From: Faecalibacterium sp. An121
Lineage (GTDB): Bacteria > Bacillota > Clostridia > Oscillospirales > Ruminococcaceae
DNA length: 64,000 nt
NCBI RefSeq assembly: GCF_002160915.1
Contig: NZ_NFLM01000005.1
Location: 84,459 to 148,458, forward strand
Direction of reading: 5' to 3'
In this document: in pieces, positions 33,128 to 40,281 of the stretch
Numbering within the stretch: position 1 is the first letter of the stretch
Layout: the number at the start of each line of letters is the position of its first letter
Translations under genes and position numbers: made by a program
The notes under the pieces: generated by a model
The model's database searches: none
What the model was told of the DNA's origin: nothing
The model's input: the letters and a program-made list of their open reading frames with translations, nothing else

Positions 33128-33703
33128 ATGGACATCATGCAGCTTCTCGCCACCCGCCGCACCTACCGCCGGTTTGATCCAAAGCCGGTGCCTGCCGACG
33201 TGATCCACGATATGGTGGAGGCGGTGCGGCTGTCCTCCTGCGGGGCCAACCGCCAGGCCGTGCGGCTGGTCATCGTGGCCCGGCCCGAGGATGTGGCCCG
33301 GGTGCAGCCCCTGGTCAAATGGGCGGCCTACCTGCCTGCCGAACAGGGCGTCCCGGCCCCCGGCCAGCAGCCCACCCTTTTTGTGGCAGTGGTGCAGGAC
33401 ACCACCATCCCCGGCGACCTGGATACCGACACCGGCATCGCCCTGGCCAACCTGACCCTGGCCGCCTGGGCCAAAGGGGTGGGCAGCTGCATCATGGGTG
33501 CCATCGACCGGCCCCGCCTGGCGCAGCTGCTGGGTCTGGCCGAGACCGAAAAACTGCACTCGATGGTGGCCCTGGGCTACCCGGCCCACGCCAGCCATGT
33601 GGTCCCCATGACCGAGAGCACCGGCATCAAGTACTACCTGGACGAGAACCGGGATTACTGTGTGCCCAAGCGCAGTGCAGAGGAGATCGCACGGTATCTG
33701 TGA
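33128..33703 (+). CDS. Nitroreductase family protein
   Basis: A 191-residue flavoprotein. MQLLATRRTYRRFDPKPVPA is the classic FMN-phosphate loop, RLSSCGANRQAVRLVIV the second FMN contact, and AAWAKGVGSCIMGAIDRPRL the dimer interface helix. MVALGYPAH is the conserved strand near the C-terminus. Nitroreductases of gut Clostridia reduce nitro compounds, flavins or quinones; the natural substrate is unknown. The gene is last in the methionine-side operon and ends before a terminator. Confidence 0.88.
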   Translation: MDIMQLLATRRTYRRFDPKPVPADVIHDMVEAVRLSSCGANRQAVRLVIVARPEDVARVQPLVKWAAYLPAEQGVPAPGQQPTLFVAVVQDTTIPGDLDTDTGIALANLTLAAWAKGVGSCIMGAIDRPRLAQLLGLAETEKLHSMVALGYPAHASHVVPMTESTGIKYYLDENRDYCVPKRSAEEIARYL

Positions 33704-33736
33704 GCGCAGCTCAGCTTGGCTGTCCGTCCCGTATAT

Positions 33737-33777
33737 GTCCCGTCCATCCGCACGCGTCGGCCGGACGGGACTTTTTT
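33737..33777 (+). terminator. Terminator, second member of a repeated hairpin
   Basis: GTCCCGTCC (33737-33745) pairs with GGACGGGAC (33763-33771), then T6. The loop region and the flanking ATATG and TTGAC repeat those at 26668-26717. Confidence 0.85.
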
Positions 33778-33904
33778 GACCGTTGACCGACCGGCCCAGC
33801 ATCGCTGCCGCAGGTCATGCACTGCATATATTCGCAGTTTTTGGTCGAACTTTGCATAAGTTATCTCAAATCGGTTTCAATTCTTCCTCTTTTCTGCACA
33901 AGGC

Positions 33905-33933
33905 TTGACATTTGATTTTGTAAAAACTATACT
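33905..33933 (+). promoter_or_regulatory. Promoter of the amino-acid ABC operon
   Basis: TTGACA (33905-33910), 17-base spacer, TATACT (33928-33933), near consensus. Confidence 0.85.
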
Positions 33934-34042
33934 ACAAATTGTTGCCGGGAAGATGCCCGGTGTTGTCGCCGCATCGTCTGTTTGCGGCCTGCGGGCCCAG
34001 TGCCCGTCTTATGCTTTAGGATAACAAGAGGAGTGTATGAAT

Positions 34043-34924
34043 ATGAAGAAGATCTCTCGCCGCAGCTTCCTGCTGGCCGCAGGTATGTCCGCCGCCCTGG
34101 TGCTGACCGCTTGCTCCAGCACCAGCTCTTCCACCGCTTCCAGCACCGCCAGCTCTGCTGCGTCTGCTGCATCCGACGCCGCTTCCGCTTCCACCCAGGC
34201 CATCCAGAGCCTGGAGGATCTGGCCGGCAAGACCGTTGGCGTCCAGCTGGGCACCACCGGCGACCTGCTGATGAGCGAGGAAGTGGGCGAAGGCGAGGAC
34301 AAGCTGGGCATCGCCGGCGTGGAGCAGTACAACAAGGCCGCCGACGCCGTGCAGGCCCTGCTGACCAACAAGATCGACGCCGTGTGCATCGACGACCAGG
34401 TGGCCAAGAACTTTGTGGCTGCCAACCCCGATGAGCTGACCACCCTGGACACCGCTTTCGCCGAAGAGAGCTACGCCATCGCCGTCAGCAAGGACAACGC
34501 TGACCTGACCGAGCAGCTGAACGGCGCCATCGCCGAGCTGAAAGAGGACGGCACCCTGGACGCCATCCTGGACAAGTACATCGCCAAGGTGGAGGGCGCC
34601 GAGGGCTATGTCTCCCCCGAAGGCACCGAGTACCCCAACGGTACCCTGGTGATGGCCACCAACGCCACCTTTGATCCCTATGAGTACATCGAGAACGGTG
34701 AGATCGTGGGCATCGACGCCGAGTTTGCCAAGGCTCTGTGCGACAAGCTGGGCTATGACCTGCACATCGAGGATATGGAGTTCGACTCCATCATCGCGGC
34801 TGTCAACAGCGGCAAGGCCGACTTCGGCATGGCCGGCATGACCGTCACCCCCGAGCGTCAGGAGCAGATCGACTTCACCGATACCTACTGCACCGCCGCC
34901 CAGTCCATCATCGTGCTGAAGTAA
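34043..34924 (+). CDS. Polar-amino-acid-binding lipoprotein, circularly permuted
   Basis: A 293-residue lipoprotein (counted from ATG 34043; a second ATG at 34037 gives 295 but sits only three bases from GAGGAG). The signal KKISRRSFLLAAG is twin-arginine-like and ends in the lipobox VLTAC, followed by a 29-residue Ser/Ala tether. In the 295-residue numbering, residues 55-187 are the normally C-terminal lobe of the SBP_bac_3 family (SLEDLAGKTVGVQLGTTGDL, DAVCIDD, YAIAVSKDNADLTEQLNGAI, ELKEDGTLDAILDKYIA). Residues 201-295 are the normally N-terminal lobe (GTLVMATNATFDPYEYIENG, EIVGIDAEFAKALCDKLGYD, GMAGMTVTPERQEQIDFTDT) and the protein ends right after that lobe's last strand. The usual order is thus reversed with no obvious segment missing. 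It precedes the permease and ATPase of a polar-amino-acid importer. Confidence 0.88.
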   Translation: MKKISRRSFLLAAGMSAALVLTACSSTSSSTASSTASSAASAASDAASASTQAIQSLEDLAGKTVGVQLGTTGDLLMSEEVGEGEDKLGIAGVEQYNKAADAVQALLTNKIDAVCIDDQVAKNFVAANPDELTTLDTAFAEESYAIAVSKDNADLTEQLNGAIAELKEDGTLDAILDKYIAKVEGAEGYVSPEGTEYPNGTLVMATNATFDPYEYIENGEIVGIDAEFAKALCDKLGYDLHIEDMEFDSIIAAVNSGKADFGMAGMTVTPERQEQIDFTDTYCTAAQSIIVLK

Positions 34925-35004
34925 GCAGCCGGACGATCTGCGGCTTAAAAAGAGAAAAAACTCTTTACAAACTGCGGTTTTTGTGGTTTTATAAGAGATG
35001 CAGT

Positions 35005-35038
35005 GGACAGAGCCCAGGTGCGAATCCCGGCTCTGTCC
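35005..35038 (+). terminator. Hairpin between binding protein and permease
   Basis: A perfect 10-bp stem GGACAGAGCC/GGCTCTGTCC with a 14-base loop and a T-rich but interrupted tail. It may attenuate or stabilise the mRNA so that more binding protein than permease is made. Confidence 0.45.
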
Positions 35039-35054
35039 CTTCTCTTTATGTATA

Positions 35055-35093
35055 TATGCATAAAAATTCAAAAAATATGCATATTCACCCCTG
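35055..35093 (+). promoter_or_regulatory. Tandem ARG boxes (ArgR/AhrC operator) upstream of the permease
   Basis: TATGCATAAAAATTCAAA (35055-35072) matches the Bacillus ARG box CATGAATAAAAATTCAAK at 15 of 18 positions. A weaker copy, TATGCATATTCACCCCTG, starts three bases further on (35076), the normal spacing of paired ARG boxes. Regulation by arginine is inferred. Confidence 0.55.
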
Positions 35094-35118
35094 TCCGCCC
35101 CGCCAAGGAGGGAAGTTC

Positions 35119-35829
35119 ATGGCATTTTTCCAAAACCTATGGGAGGAACTTTCCAGCGAGTTCGTCTCCACCTTCATCGAGGAGCAGCGCTACCTGCTCT
35201 TCCTGAACGGCCTGAAAACCACCCTGATCGTTGCCTTTGCGGCAGCGGCCCTGGGCGTGGTGCTGGGCTTTATCATCGCGTACATCCGTACCACCCATGA
35301 CCAGACCGGCCACCTGCGCATCCTGAACGGCGTGTGCAAGCTGTATCTGACTGTCATCCGCGGCACCCCCACCATGATCCAGCTGTTGATCATGTACTTT
35401 GTCATCTTCGGCTCGGTGAACATCGGCAAGGTGCCGGTGGCCATCCTGGCCTTTGGCATCAACAGCGGCGCCTATGTGGCCGAGATCTTCCGCAGCGGCA
35501 TCATGAGCCTGCCTCCGGGACAGATGGAGGCCGCCCGCAGCCTGGGCCTGAACTACACCCAGGCCACCTGGAAGATCATCCTTCCCCAGGCGGTCAAGAA
35601 CGTGCTGCCCGCTTTGGGCAACGAGCTGATCGTCCTGCTGAAGGAGACCTCCATCAGCGGCTATATCGCCCTGCAGGACCTGACCAAGGCCGGCGACATC
35701 GTCCGCAGCCGCACATACAGCACCTTCTTCCCCTACATCTCGGTGGCTCTGATCTACCTGGTGATGGTGCTGTTCCTGGAGAAGCTGCTCAACCACATGG
35801 AAGGGAGGCTGGCCCGCAGTGACCGGTAA
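35119..35829 (+). CDS. Amino acid ABC transporter permease (HisM/GlnP family)
   Basis: A 236-residue permease. [20 protein letters not shown] is the family's first transmembrane helix, [20 protein letters not shown] the conserved RGTPxxxQ segment, and [20 protein letters not shown] with [20 protein letters not shown] the EAA loop. These identify a polar or basic amino acid permease. The start at 35119 has AAGGAGGGAAG upstream. ARG boxes just ahead suggest arginine or another basic amino acid as substrate. It overlaps the ATPase gene by 11 bases. Confidence 0.93.
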   Translation: MAFFQNLWEELSSEFVSTFIEEQRYLLFLNGLKTTLIVAFAAAALGVVLGFIIAYIRTTHDQTGHLRILNGVCKLYLTVIRGTPTMIQLLIMYFVIFGSVNIGKVPVAILAFGINSGAYVAEIFRSGIMSLPPGQMEAARSLGLNYTQATWKIILPQAVKNVLPALGNELIVLLKETSISGYIALQDLTKAGDIVRSRTYSTFFPYISVALIYLVMVLFLEKLLNHMEGRLARSDR

Positions 35830-36595
35830 ATCGACCGAAAAGATCATCGAAGTACGCGGCCTGAAAAAGACCTACGGCGGCGAGAAAAAGCGCGGCTACA
35901 AGGGCCTGACCCCCACCCTGGACGTGCTGAAAGGCATTGACATCGACATCTACCGGGGCGACGTGGTCTGCCTGATCGGCCCCTCGGGCTGCGGCAAATC
36001 CACCTTCCTGCGGTGCCTCAACCGGCTGGAAAAGCCCACCGGCGGCTCCATCAAGTTTGAGGGGGTGGAGGTGGACGAGGCCCACATCGACAAGCTCCGC
36101 CAGAAGATGGGGATGGTGTTCCAGCACTTCAATCTTTTCCCCCACATGACGGTGAAAGAGAACCTGTGCATGGCCCCCACCCTGCTCAACCTCAAGACCA
36201 AGGAGGAGGCCGCCAAACGGGCCGACGAGCTTCTGGCCCGGGTGGGCCTGTCGGACAAGGCTTCGGCCTACCCCGCCAGCCTGTCGGGCGGCCAGCAGCA
36301 GCGCATCGCCATTGCACGGGCCCTGGCCATGGACCCCGACGTCATCCTGTTCGACGAGCCCACCAGCGCCCTGGACCCCGAAATGGTGGGCGAGGTGCTG
36401 GCCCTGATGAAAGAGCTGGCCCACACCGGCATCACCATGCTGGTGGTCACCCACGAGATGGGCTTTGCCCGGGAGGTGTCCAACCGGGTCATCTTCATCG
36501 ACGAGGGCGTCATCCAGGAGGACGAGCCGCCCCAGGAGCTGTTCGAGAACCCCAAGAACCCCCGTCTGAAAGCATTCCTCTCCAAAATGCTGTAA
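35819..36595 (+). CDS. Amino acid ABC transporter ATP-binding protein (GlnQ/HisP family)
   Basis: A 258-residue ATPase. Walker [11 protein letters not shown]-loop [12 protein letters not shown], signature [15 protein letters not shown], Walker [20 protein letters not shown] and switch [10 protein letters not shown] are all present; the last two are diagnostic for amino-acid importers. An insertion near residues 18-32 ([18 protein letters not shown]) is somewhat longer than usual. Start is GTG 35819 with AAGGGAGG upstream. It energises the permease encoded just before it. Confidence 0.95.
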   Translation: MTGKSTEKIIEVRGLKKTYGGEKKRGYKGLTPTLDVLKGIDIDIYRGDVVCLIGPSGCGKSTFLRCLNRLEKPTGGSIKFEGVEVDEAHIDKLRQKMGMVFQHFNLFPHMTVKENLCMAPTLLNLKTKEEAAKRADELLARVGLSDKASAYPASLSGGQQQRIAIARALAMDPDVILFDEPTSALDPEMVGEVLALMKELAHTGITMLVVTHEMGFAREVSNRVIFIDEGVIQEDEPPQELFENPKNPRLKAFLSKML

Positions 36596-36602
36596 AAAGG
36601 TC

Positions 36603-36651
36603 AAAGCCCCGGCGTTCCTGTGCGTGTTGCACAAGAGCGCCGGGGCTTTTT
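36603..36651. terminator. Bidirectional terminator
   Basis: AAAGCCCCGGCG (36603-36614) pairs with CGCCGGGGCTTT, followed by further T on the plus strand. It ends the amino-acid operon and the small gene on the opposite strand. Confidence 0.85.
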
Positions 36652-36654
36652 GGT

Positions 36655-36774
36655 TCATTTGCTGCGCAGGTATTTGATGCAGGCCAGGATGACGGCCAGG
36701 TAGCAGCCGCAGCGCAGCAGGTTCATGACGACGTTCAGGACCACGCTGGCCCCGACCATGATGGTGGGTGACAT
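36655..36774 (-). CDS. Small membrane protein, 39 residues
   Basis: A short open frame, MSPTIMVGASVVLNVVMNLL followed by RCGCYLAVILACIKYLRSK and TGA. It has an excellent ribosome binding site (GGGAGGAGGTGAAACGCG before ATG 36774), a hydrophobic helix of about 25 residues with three cysteines, and a basic end. A promoter lies at 36885-36914 and a terminator immediately follows the stop. I do not recognise it; size and topology fit regulatory small membrane proteins or a holin-like toxin. Confidence 0.7.
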   Translation of the reverse strand: MSPTIMVGASVVLNVVMNLLRCGCYLAVILACIKYLRSK

Positions 36775-36884
36775 CGCGTTTCACCTCCTCCCTGCCCTCT
36801 CCGTCCCGCCGCCTCTCCTGCACACGGGAATGGGACGGCAGACTCCTTCGTCCGGCCGGCGGGTTGGCCCGGCGTGTTTTATTT

Positions 36885-36914
36885 AGTATAGCATACTTCT
36901 AAAGCATAAAGCAA
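36885..36914 (-). promoter_or_regulatory. Promoter of the small membrane protein gene
   Basis: Read on the minus strand: TTGCTT (36914-36909), an 18-base spacer and TATACT (36890-36885). The leader of about 100 bases contains a GC-rich stem. Confidence 0.55.
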
Positions 36915-36924
36915 CCGGTCCGCA

Positions 36925-36960
36925 AAAATGCCCGGCCGCCTGTTTGGACAGGCGCCGGGC
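36925..36960 (-). terminator. Terminator of the dnaK-like gene
   Basis: On the minus strand GCCCGGCGCCTGT pairs with ACAGGCGGCCGGGC (one mismatch), followed by ATTTTTG, 20 bases past the stop at 36980. Confidence 0.8.
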
Positions 36961-36979
36961 CTTCTTTTGGGCTTGTCGC

Positions 36980-38800
36980 TCACAGACTCTCGCCGGAGCC
37001 TGCATTGCCCTCGCCGGTCTGCTGGGTGTAGAGGATCATCAGATGGCTGGCGCTGGCCTCCAGGGTCTCCTTGGCCTGGCGCAGGGAAGCTTCCTCGTTG
37101 TCGTTCATCTTTTCGGGGTGGTCCTTGCGGATGCAGCGGCGGAGGTTGGAAAGGTCGGTCTTGACGCGGTTCTTTTCCTCCTTGTCGATCTCCTTTTTGC
37201 ACTTGGAGAGGGCCTCGTCCACCTTGTAGGCCAGGATCTCGGCCTGGTTGTGGAGTTCCAGACGGCCCTTGCGGCGGCTGTCCTCGGCCTCGTAGGCGGC
37301 CGCGTCGGCCATGGCCCGCTGGATCTCGCTCTCGGAGAGGTTGGTGGAGCCGGTGATGGTGATGTTCTGCTCCCGGCCGGTGCCCAGGTCTTTGGCCGAG
37401 ACCTTCACCACGCCGTTGACGTCGATGTCAAAGGTGACCTCGATCTGGGGCTTGGAGGAAAAGCCCGCCCGGATGCCTCCCAGCTTGAACTTACCCAGGG
37501 ACTTGTTGTCCTTGGCAAAGCGGCGCTCCCCCTGCAGGACGTTGATCTCCACCGAGGTCTGCATGGGCCGCGCCGTGGTAAAGATCTGGCTCTTGCGGGT
37601 GGGGATCATGCTGTTGCGGGTGATGAGGGGGGTGGCGACCCCGCCCAGCGTCTCGATGGACAGGGTCAGGGGGGTGACATCCATCAGCACCAGGCCCTGG
37701 GCTGCCGCGCCGGTGGCGCCGGCCAGCTTGCCGCCTCCCTGCAAAAGGCCGCCCTGGATGGCCGCGCCCATGGCCACACACTCGTCGGGGTTGAGGGTAT
37801 GGCTGGGCTCCTGGCCCAGCAGCTCCTTGACCTGGCGGGCCACCGCGGGCATCCGTGTGCTGCCGCCCACCAGCAGCACCCGTCCCAGGTCGGCGGCCGA
37901 AAGGCCCGCATCCCGCAGGGCGTTGTTCACCGGCTCTACCGTCCGGGCCAGCAGGTCAGCGGTCATCATCTCGAACTGGGGCCGGGTCAGGGTGGCGTCG
38001 ATGTGGTGGGGGCCGTCCCGGCCCACCGCGATAAAGGGCAGGTTGATCTGGGCCGAAGGGGCGCTGGACAGCTCTTTCTTGGCCTTTTCGGCCTCCTCTT
38101 TCAGGCGGCCCATGGCGGCGGGGTCCTTTGTCAGGTCGATGCGGTCGCTCTTTTTGAACTCCTGCACCAGCCAGTCCACGATCCGGCCGTCAAAGTCATC
38201 GCCGCCCAGCCGGGTATCGCCGCCGGTGGCCAGCACCGTAAAGGTGCCGTCCTCGATCTCGATGATGGAGACGTCGAAGGTGCCGCCGCCCAGATCGTAG
38301 ACCAGGATCTTCTGGGGCGCCTCGTTGTCCAGACCATAGGCCACGGCGGCGGCGGTGGGCTCGTTGATGATCCGCAGCACGTTCAGCCCCGCGATGCGGC
38401 CTGCATCCTGGGTGGCCTTGCGCTGGCTGTCGTCAAAGTAGGCGGGCACCGTGATCACCGCCTCGGACACCTTCTCGCCCAGATAGCTCTCGGCGTCCCG
38501 CCGCAGCTTGGACAGGATCATGGCGCTGATCTCCTGAGGGGTCAGGTCTTTGCCGTCGATCCGGACCCGGTAGTCGCTGCCCATCCGGCGCTTGATGCTT
38601 GATATGGTGCGGCCCGCATTGGTGGCCAGCTGGCGCTTGGCCGCGCCGCCCACCAGACGCTCGCCGTCCTTGGTGAAAGCCACTACCGAGGGGGTGGTGC
38701 GCTCTCCTTCCGCGTTGGTGATGACCACCGGCTTTCCCCCTTCCACCACCGCCACACAGGAGTTGGTGGTGCCAAGATCGATCCCGATCACTTTGCCCAT
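36980..38800 (-). CDS. dnaK: Hsp70 chaperone, DnaK family
   Basis: A 606-residue Hsp70. The nucleotide-binding domain starts [20 protein letters not shown] and holds the phosphate-2 motif [14 protein letters not shown] and adenosine motif [11 protein letters not shown]; the substrate domain has [20 protein letters not shown] with [14 protein letters not shown], and the helical lid follows. It lacks the loop insertion of Gram-negative DnaK, as expected in Firmicutes, and the C-terminus lacks the usual disordered Gly-rich tail ending in acidic EEVD-like residues. No hrcA, grpE or dnaJ flank it, so it is either the only DnaK in a dispersed arrangement or a paralogue. An SseB/Sel1 gene lies upstream on the same strand. 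Confidence 0.92.
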   Translation of the reverse strand: MGKVIGIDLGTTNSCVAVVEGGKPVVITNAEGERTTPSVVAFTKDGERLVGGAAKRQLATNAGRTISSIKRRMGSDYRVRIDGKDLTPQEISAMILSKLRRDAESYLGEKVSEAVITVPAYFDDSQRKATQDAGRIAGLNVLRIINEPTAAAVAYGLDNEAPQKILVYDLGGGTFDVSIIEIEDGTFTVLATGGDTRLGGDDFDGRIVDWLVQEFKKSDRIDLTKDPAAMGRLKEEAEKAKKELSSAPSAQINLPFIAVGRDGPHHIDATLTRPQFEMMTADLLARTVEPVNNALRDAGLSAADLGRVLLVGGSTRMPAVARQVKELLGQEPSHTLNPDECVAMGAAIQGGLLQGGGKLAGATGAAAQGLVLMDVTPLTLSIETLGGVATPLITRNSMIPTRKSQIFTTARPMQTSVEINVLQGERRFAKDNKSLGKFKLGGIRAGFSSKPQIEVTFDIDVNGVVKVSAKDLGTGREQNITITGSTNLSESEIQRAMADAAAYEAEDSRRKGRLELHNQAEILAYKVDEALSKCKKEIDKEEKNRVKTDLSNLRRCIRKDHPEKMNDNEEASLRQAKETLEASASHLMILYTQQTGEGNAGSGESL

Positions 38801-38898
38801 ATGTGCAATCCTCTCTTTTTCTTCCTGGGCCGCAGGCTGCGCCCGCAGCGCCCGATCAAATATCCTGTTCTATTGTACCGTAGGATTGTGGCTGTTTT

Positions 38899-39993
38899 TC
38901 AGCTGAAATGTAAAGAATCTGTGTTCGCCTGCTCGGCCAGGCGGGCCAGCATCTCCTGCAGGCCGGCCGCTCCGGCGTACATCTTGCGGATGTACCGCTC
39001 CATGGCCTGTGCGGCGGCGTGCAGCTCCCGGCAGGCGTCGGGGTCTTTTTCTTCCCGGCAGAGCATATGCAGCCCGTGCACCGCTTCGGCCAGCAGACAG
39101 CCGGTGTGCTCCAGGTCCACCCCGCACTCCTCCGACTGGGCCAGGCGCAGGCAGACCACCGGCCATGTGGTGATATCCAGTTCCAGCTCGGCCATGGACC
39201 GGGCCTTGCGGTAAGCCATCAGGGCCTTGCCCGGGTCGGCGGGGATGCGGGCCGTCCCTGCGCCATACCGGTCCCCCAGGGCGATCTGGGCCAGCACGTC
39301 CCCTGCGGCGGCAGCCTTTTTCCACAGGGTCATGGCCCTGCGCCGGTTCCGGGGGCCGCCCAGGCCCTGGTCGCAGCAGTTTGCCAGACGGCGCACCCCC
39401 TCGGTGCAGCCGGCCGCGGCAGCTTCCTCAAACAGGGCACGGGCCGCTTCCCACTGGCCCTGGGCCGCCAGCTGCACCCCCTGGCGCACCTGAGCTTCCC
39501 CGGGGCTGTCCTCGGGGTCGGAGGCCCGCAGCAGCCCTTTCAGCAAACCCTTTTCCAGAGAGGCCGAACGGCCCCACGGGTTGACCACCAGCCCGGTCAG
39601 GTCCTGACGGGCCAGGGTCTCCTCCATCACCTGCTCCAGGGGCAGCTCCGCCATGGGCAGTCCCAGGGTGGCGGGGTTGGCGTCCGCTTCCTCGGGCCGG
39701 GTGAACACCGGCAGCATCTTGATCTTTTTGGGGGTGGTCAGGGTCCAGTAGGACAGGCCCCGGGCCTTCTCGGGCGGGATGGGGTCCTGGGCCCAGCTGA
39801 ATTCTCCCTGCGGCTTTGCGCCCGACAGCTGCACCGGCACCAGCACCCGGGTCTGCATCTGCAAAGCGTAATTCAGCCCCCGCACCAGACCCCAGAACCG
39901 GGTCTCCCGGTGTTCATCGTCGGACTCGTACAGCCGCCGGATGGCCAGCTCCACCGCCGGGCATCCGGTGAACACCGGGCTGTATTGCAGCAT
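38899..39993 (-). CDS. SseB-like protein with Sel1 repeats
   Basis: A 364-residue protein. The N-terminal 120 residues resemble SseB-type domains (VELAIRRLYESDDEHRETRF, then GLNYALQMQTRVLVPVQLSG, LPVFTRPEEADA). The C-terminal half contains Sel1/TPR-like helical repeats (QWEAARALFEEAAAAGCTEG, NRRRAMTLWKKAAAAGDVLA, QIALGDRYGAG). It is therefore probably a protein-interaction scaffold. A start at 40059 with AGGAGGT is possible, but the extra 22 codons use AGG and CGA, which are rare here, so I place the start at 39993. It may share transcription with the dnaK-like gene 98 bases downstream. Confidence 0.72.
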   Translation of the reverse strand: MLQYSPVFTGCPAVELAIRRLYESDDEHRETRFWGLVRGLNYALQMQTRVLVPVQLSGAKPQGEFSWAQDPIPPEKARGLSYWTLTTPKKIKMLPVFTRPEEADANPATLGLPMAELPLEQVMEETLARQDLTGLVVNPWGRSASLEKGLLKGLLRASDPEDSPGEAQVRQGVQLAAQGQWEAARALFEEAAAAGCTEGVRRLANCCDQGLGGPRNRRRAMTLWKKAAAAGDVLAQIALGDRYGAGTARIPADPGKALMAYRKARSMAELELDITTWPVVCLRLAQSEECGVDLEHTGCLLAEAVHGLHMLCREEKDPDACRELHAAAQAMERYIRKMYAGAAGLQEMLARLAEQANTDSLHFS

Positions 39994-40184
39994 CGACGCT
40001 GCCCCCTTCCTGTTTCGTTTGACCGGCCTGTACCGGATATGCTTCTTTCCGCTTGCCATCCCTTGGGTGACCTCCTGCCTGTATTTGTTCCAGTATAGCA
40101 GGATTTTCCCGTTTTCTCAACAGGGTGGGGCGAGCGCCGGCGGGCCTTTATCCCCTCTTTGGCCAAAAACCTCAGAAAATGCGG

Positions 40185-40254
40185 TCCTGTGCGGTGACAT
40201 TTGGCGCCCGCCGCGGTATAATAGAGCAGTATCATAAAGTGCGACCGCACAGGA
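40185..40254 (+). promoter_or_regulatory. Promoter of the ABC exporter operon bracketed by an inverted repeat
   Basis: GTGACA (40194-40199), a 17-base spacer and TATAAT (40217-40222). An 11-base inverted repeat, TCCTGTGCGGT (40185-40195) and ACCGCACAGGA (40244-40254), flanks the core promoter, one arm touching the -35 and the other downstream of the start point. Confidence 0.6.
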
Positions 40255-40281
40255 AAGCCCCGGGAAAGGAGCGTTTATCAC

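Noticed and set aside
35005..35038. tRNA-like T-arm (GTGCGAATCCC) after the amino-acid-binding protein gene
   Set aside because: The stem is 10 bp with a 14-base loop, and there is no acceptor, D or anticodon arm. It is better explained as an intra-operon hairpin.
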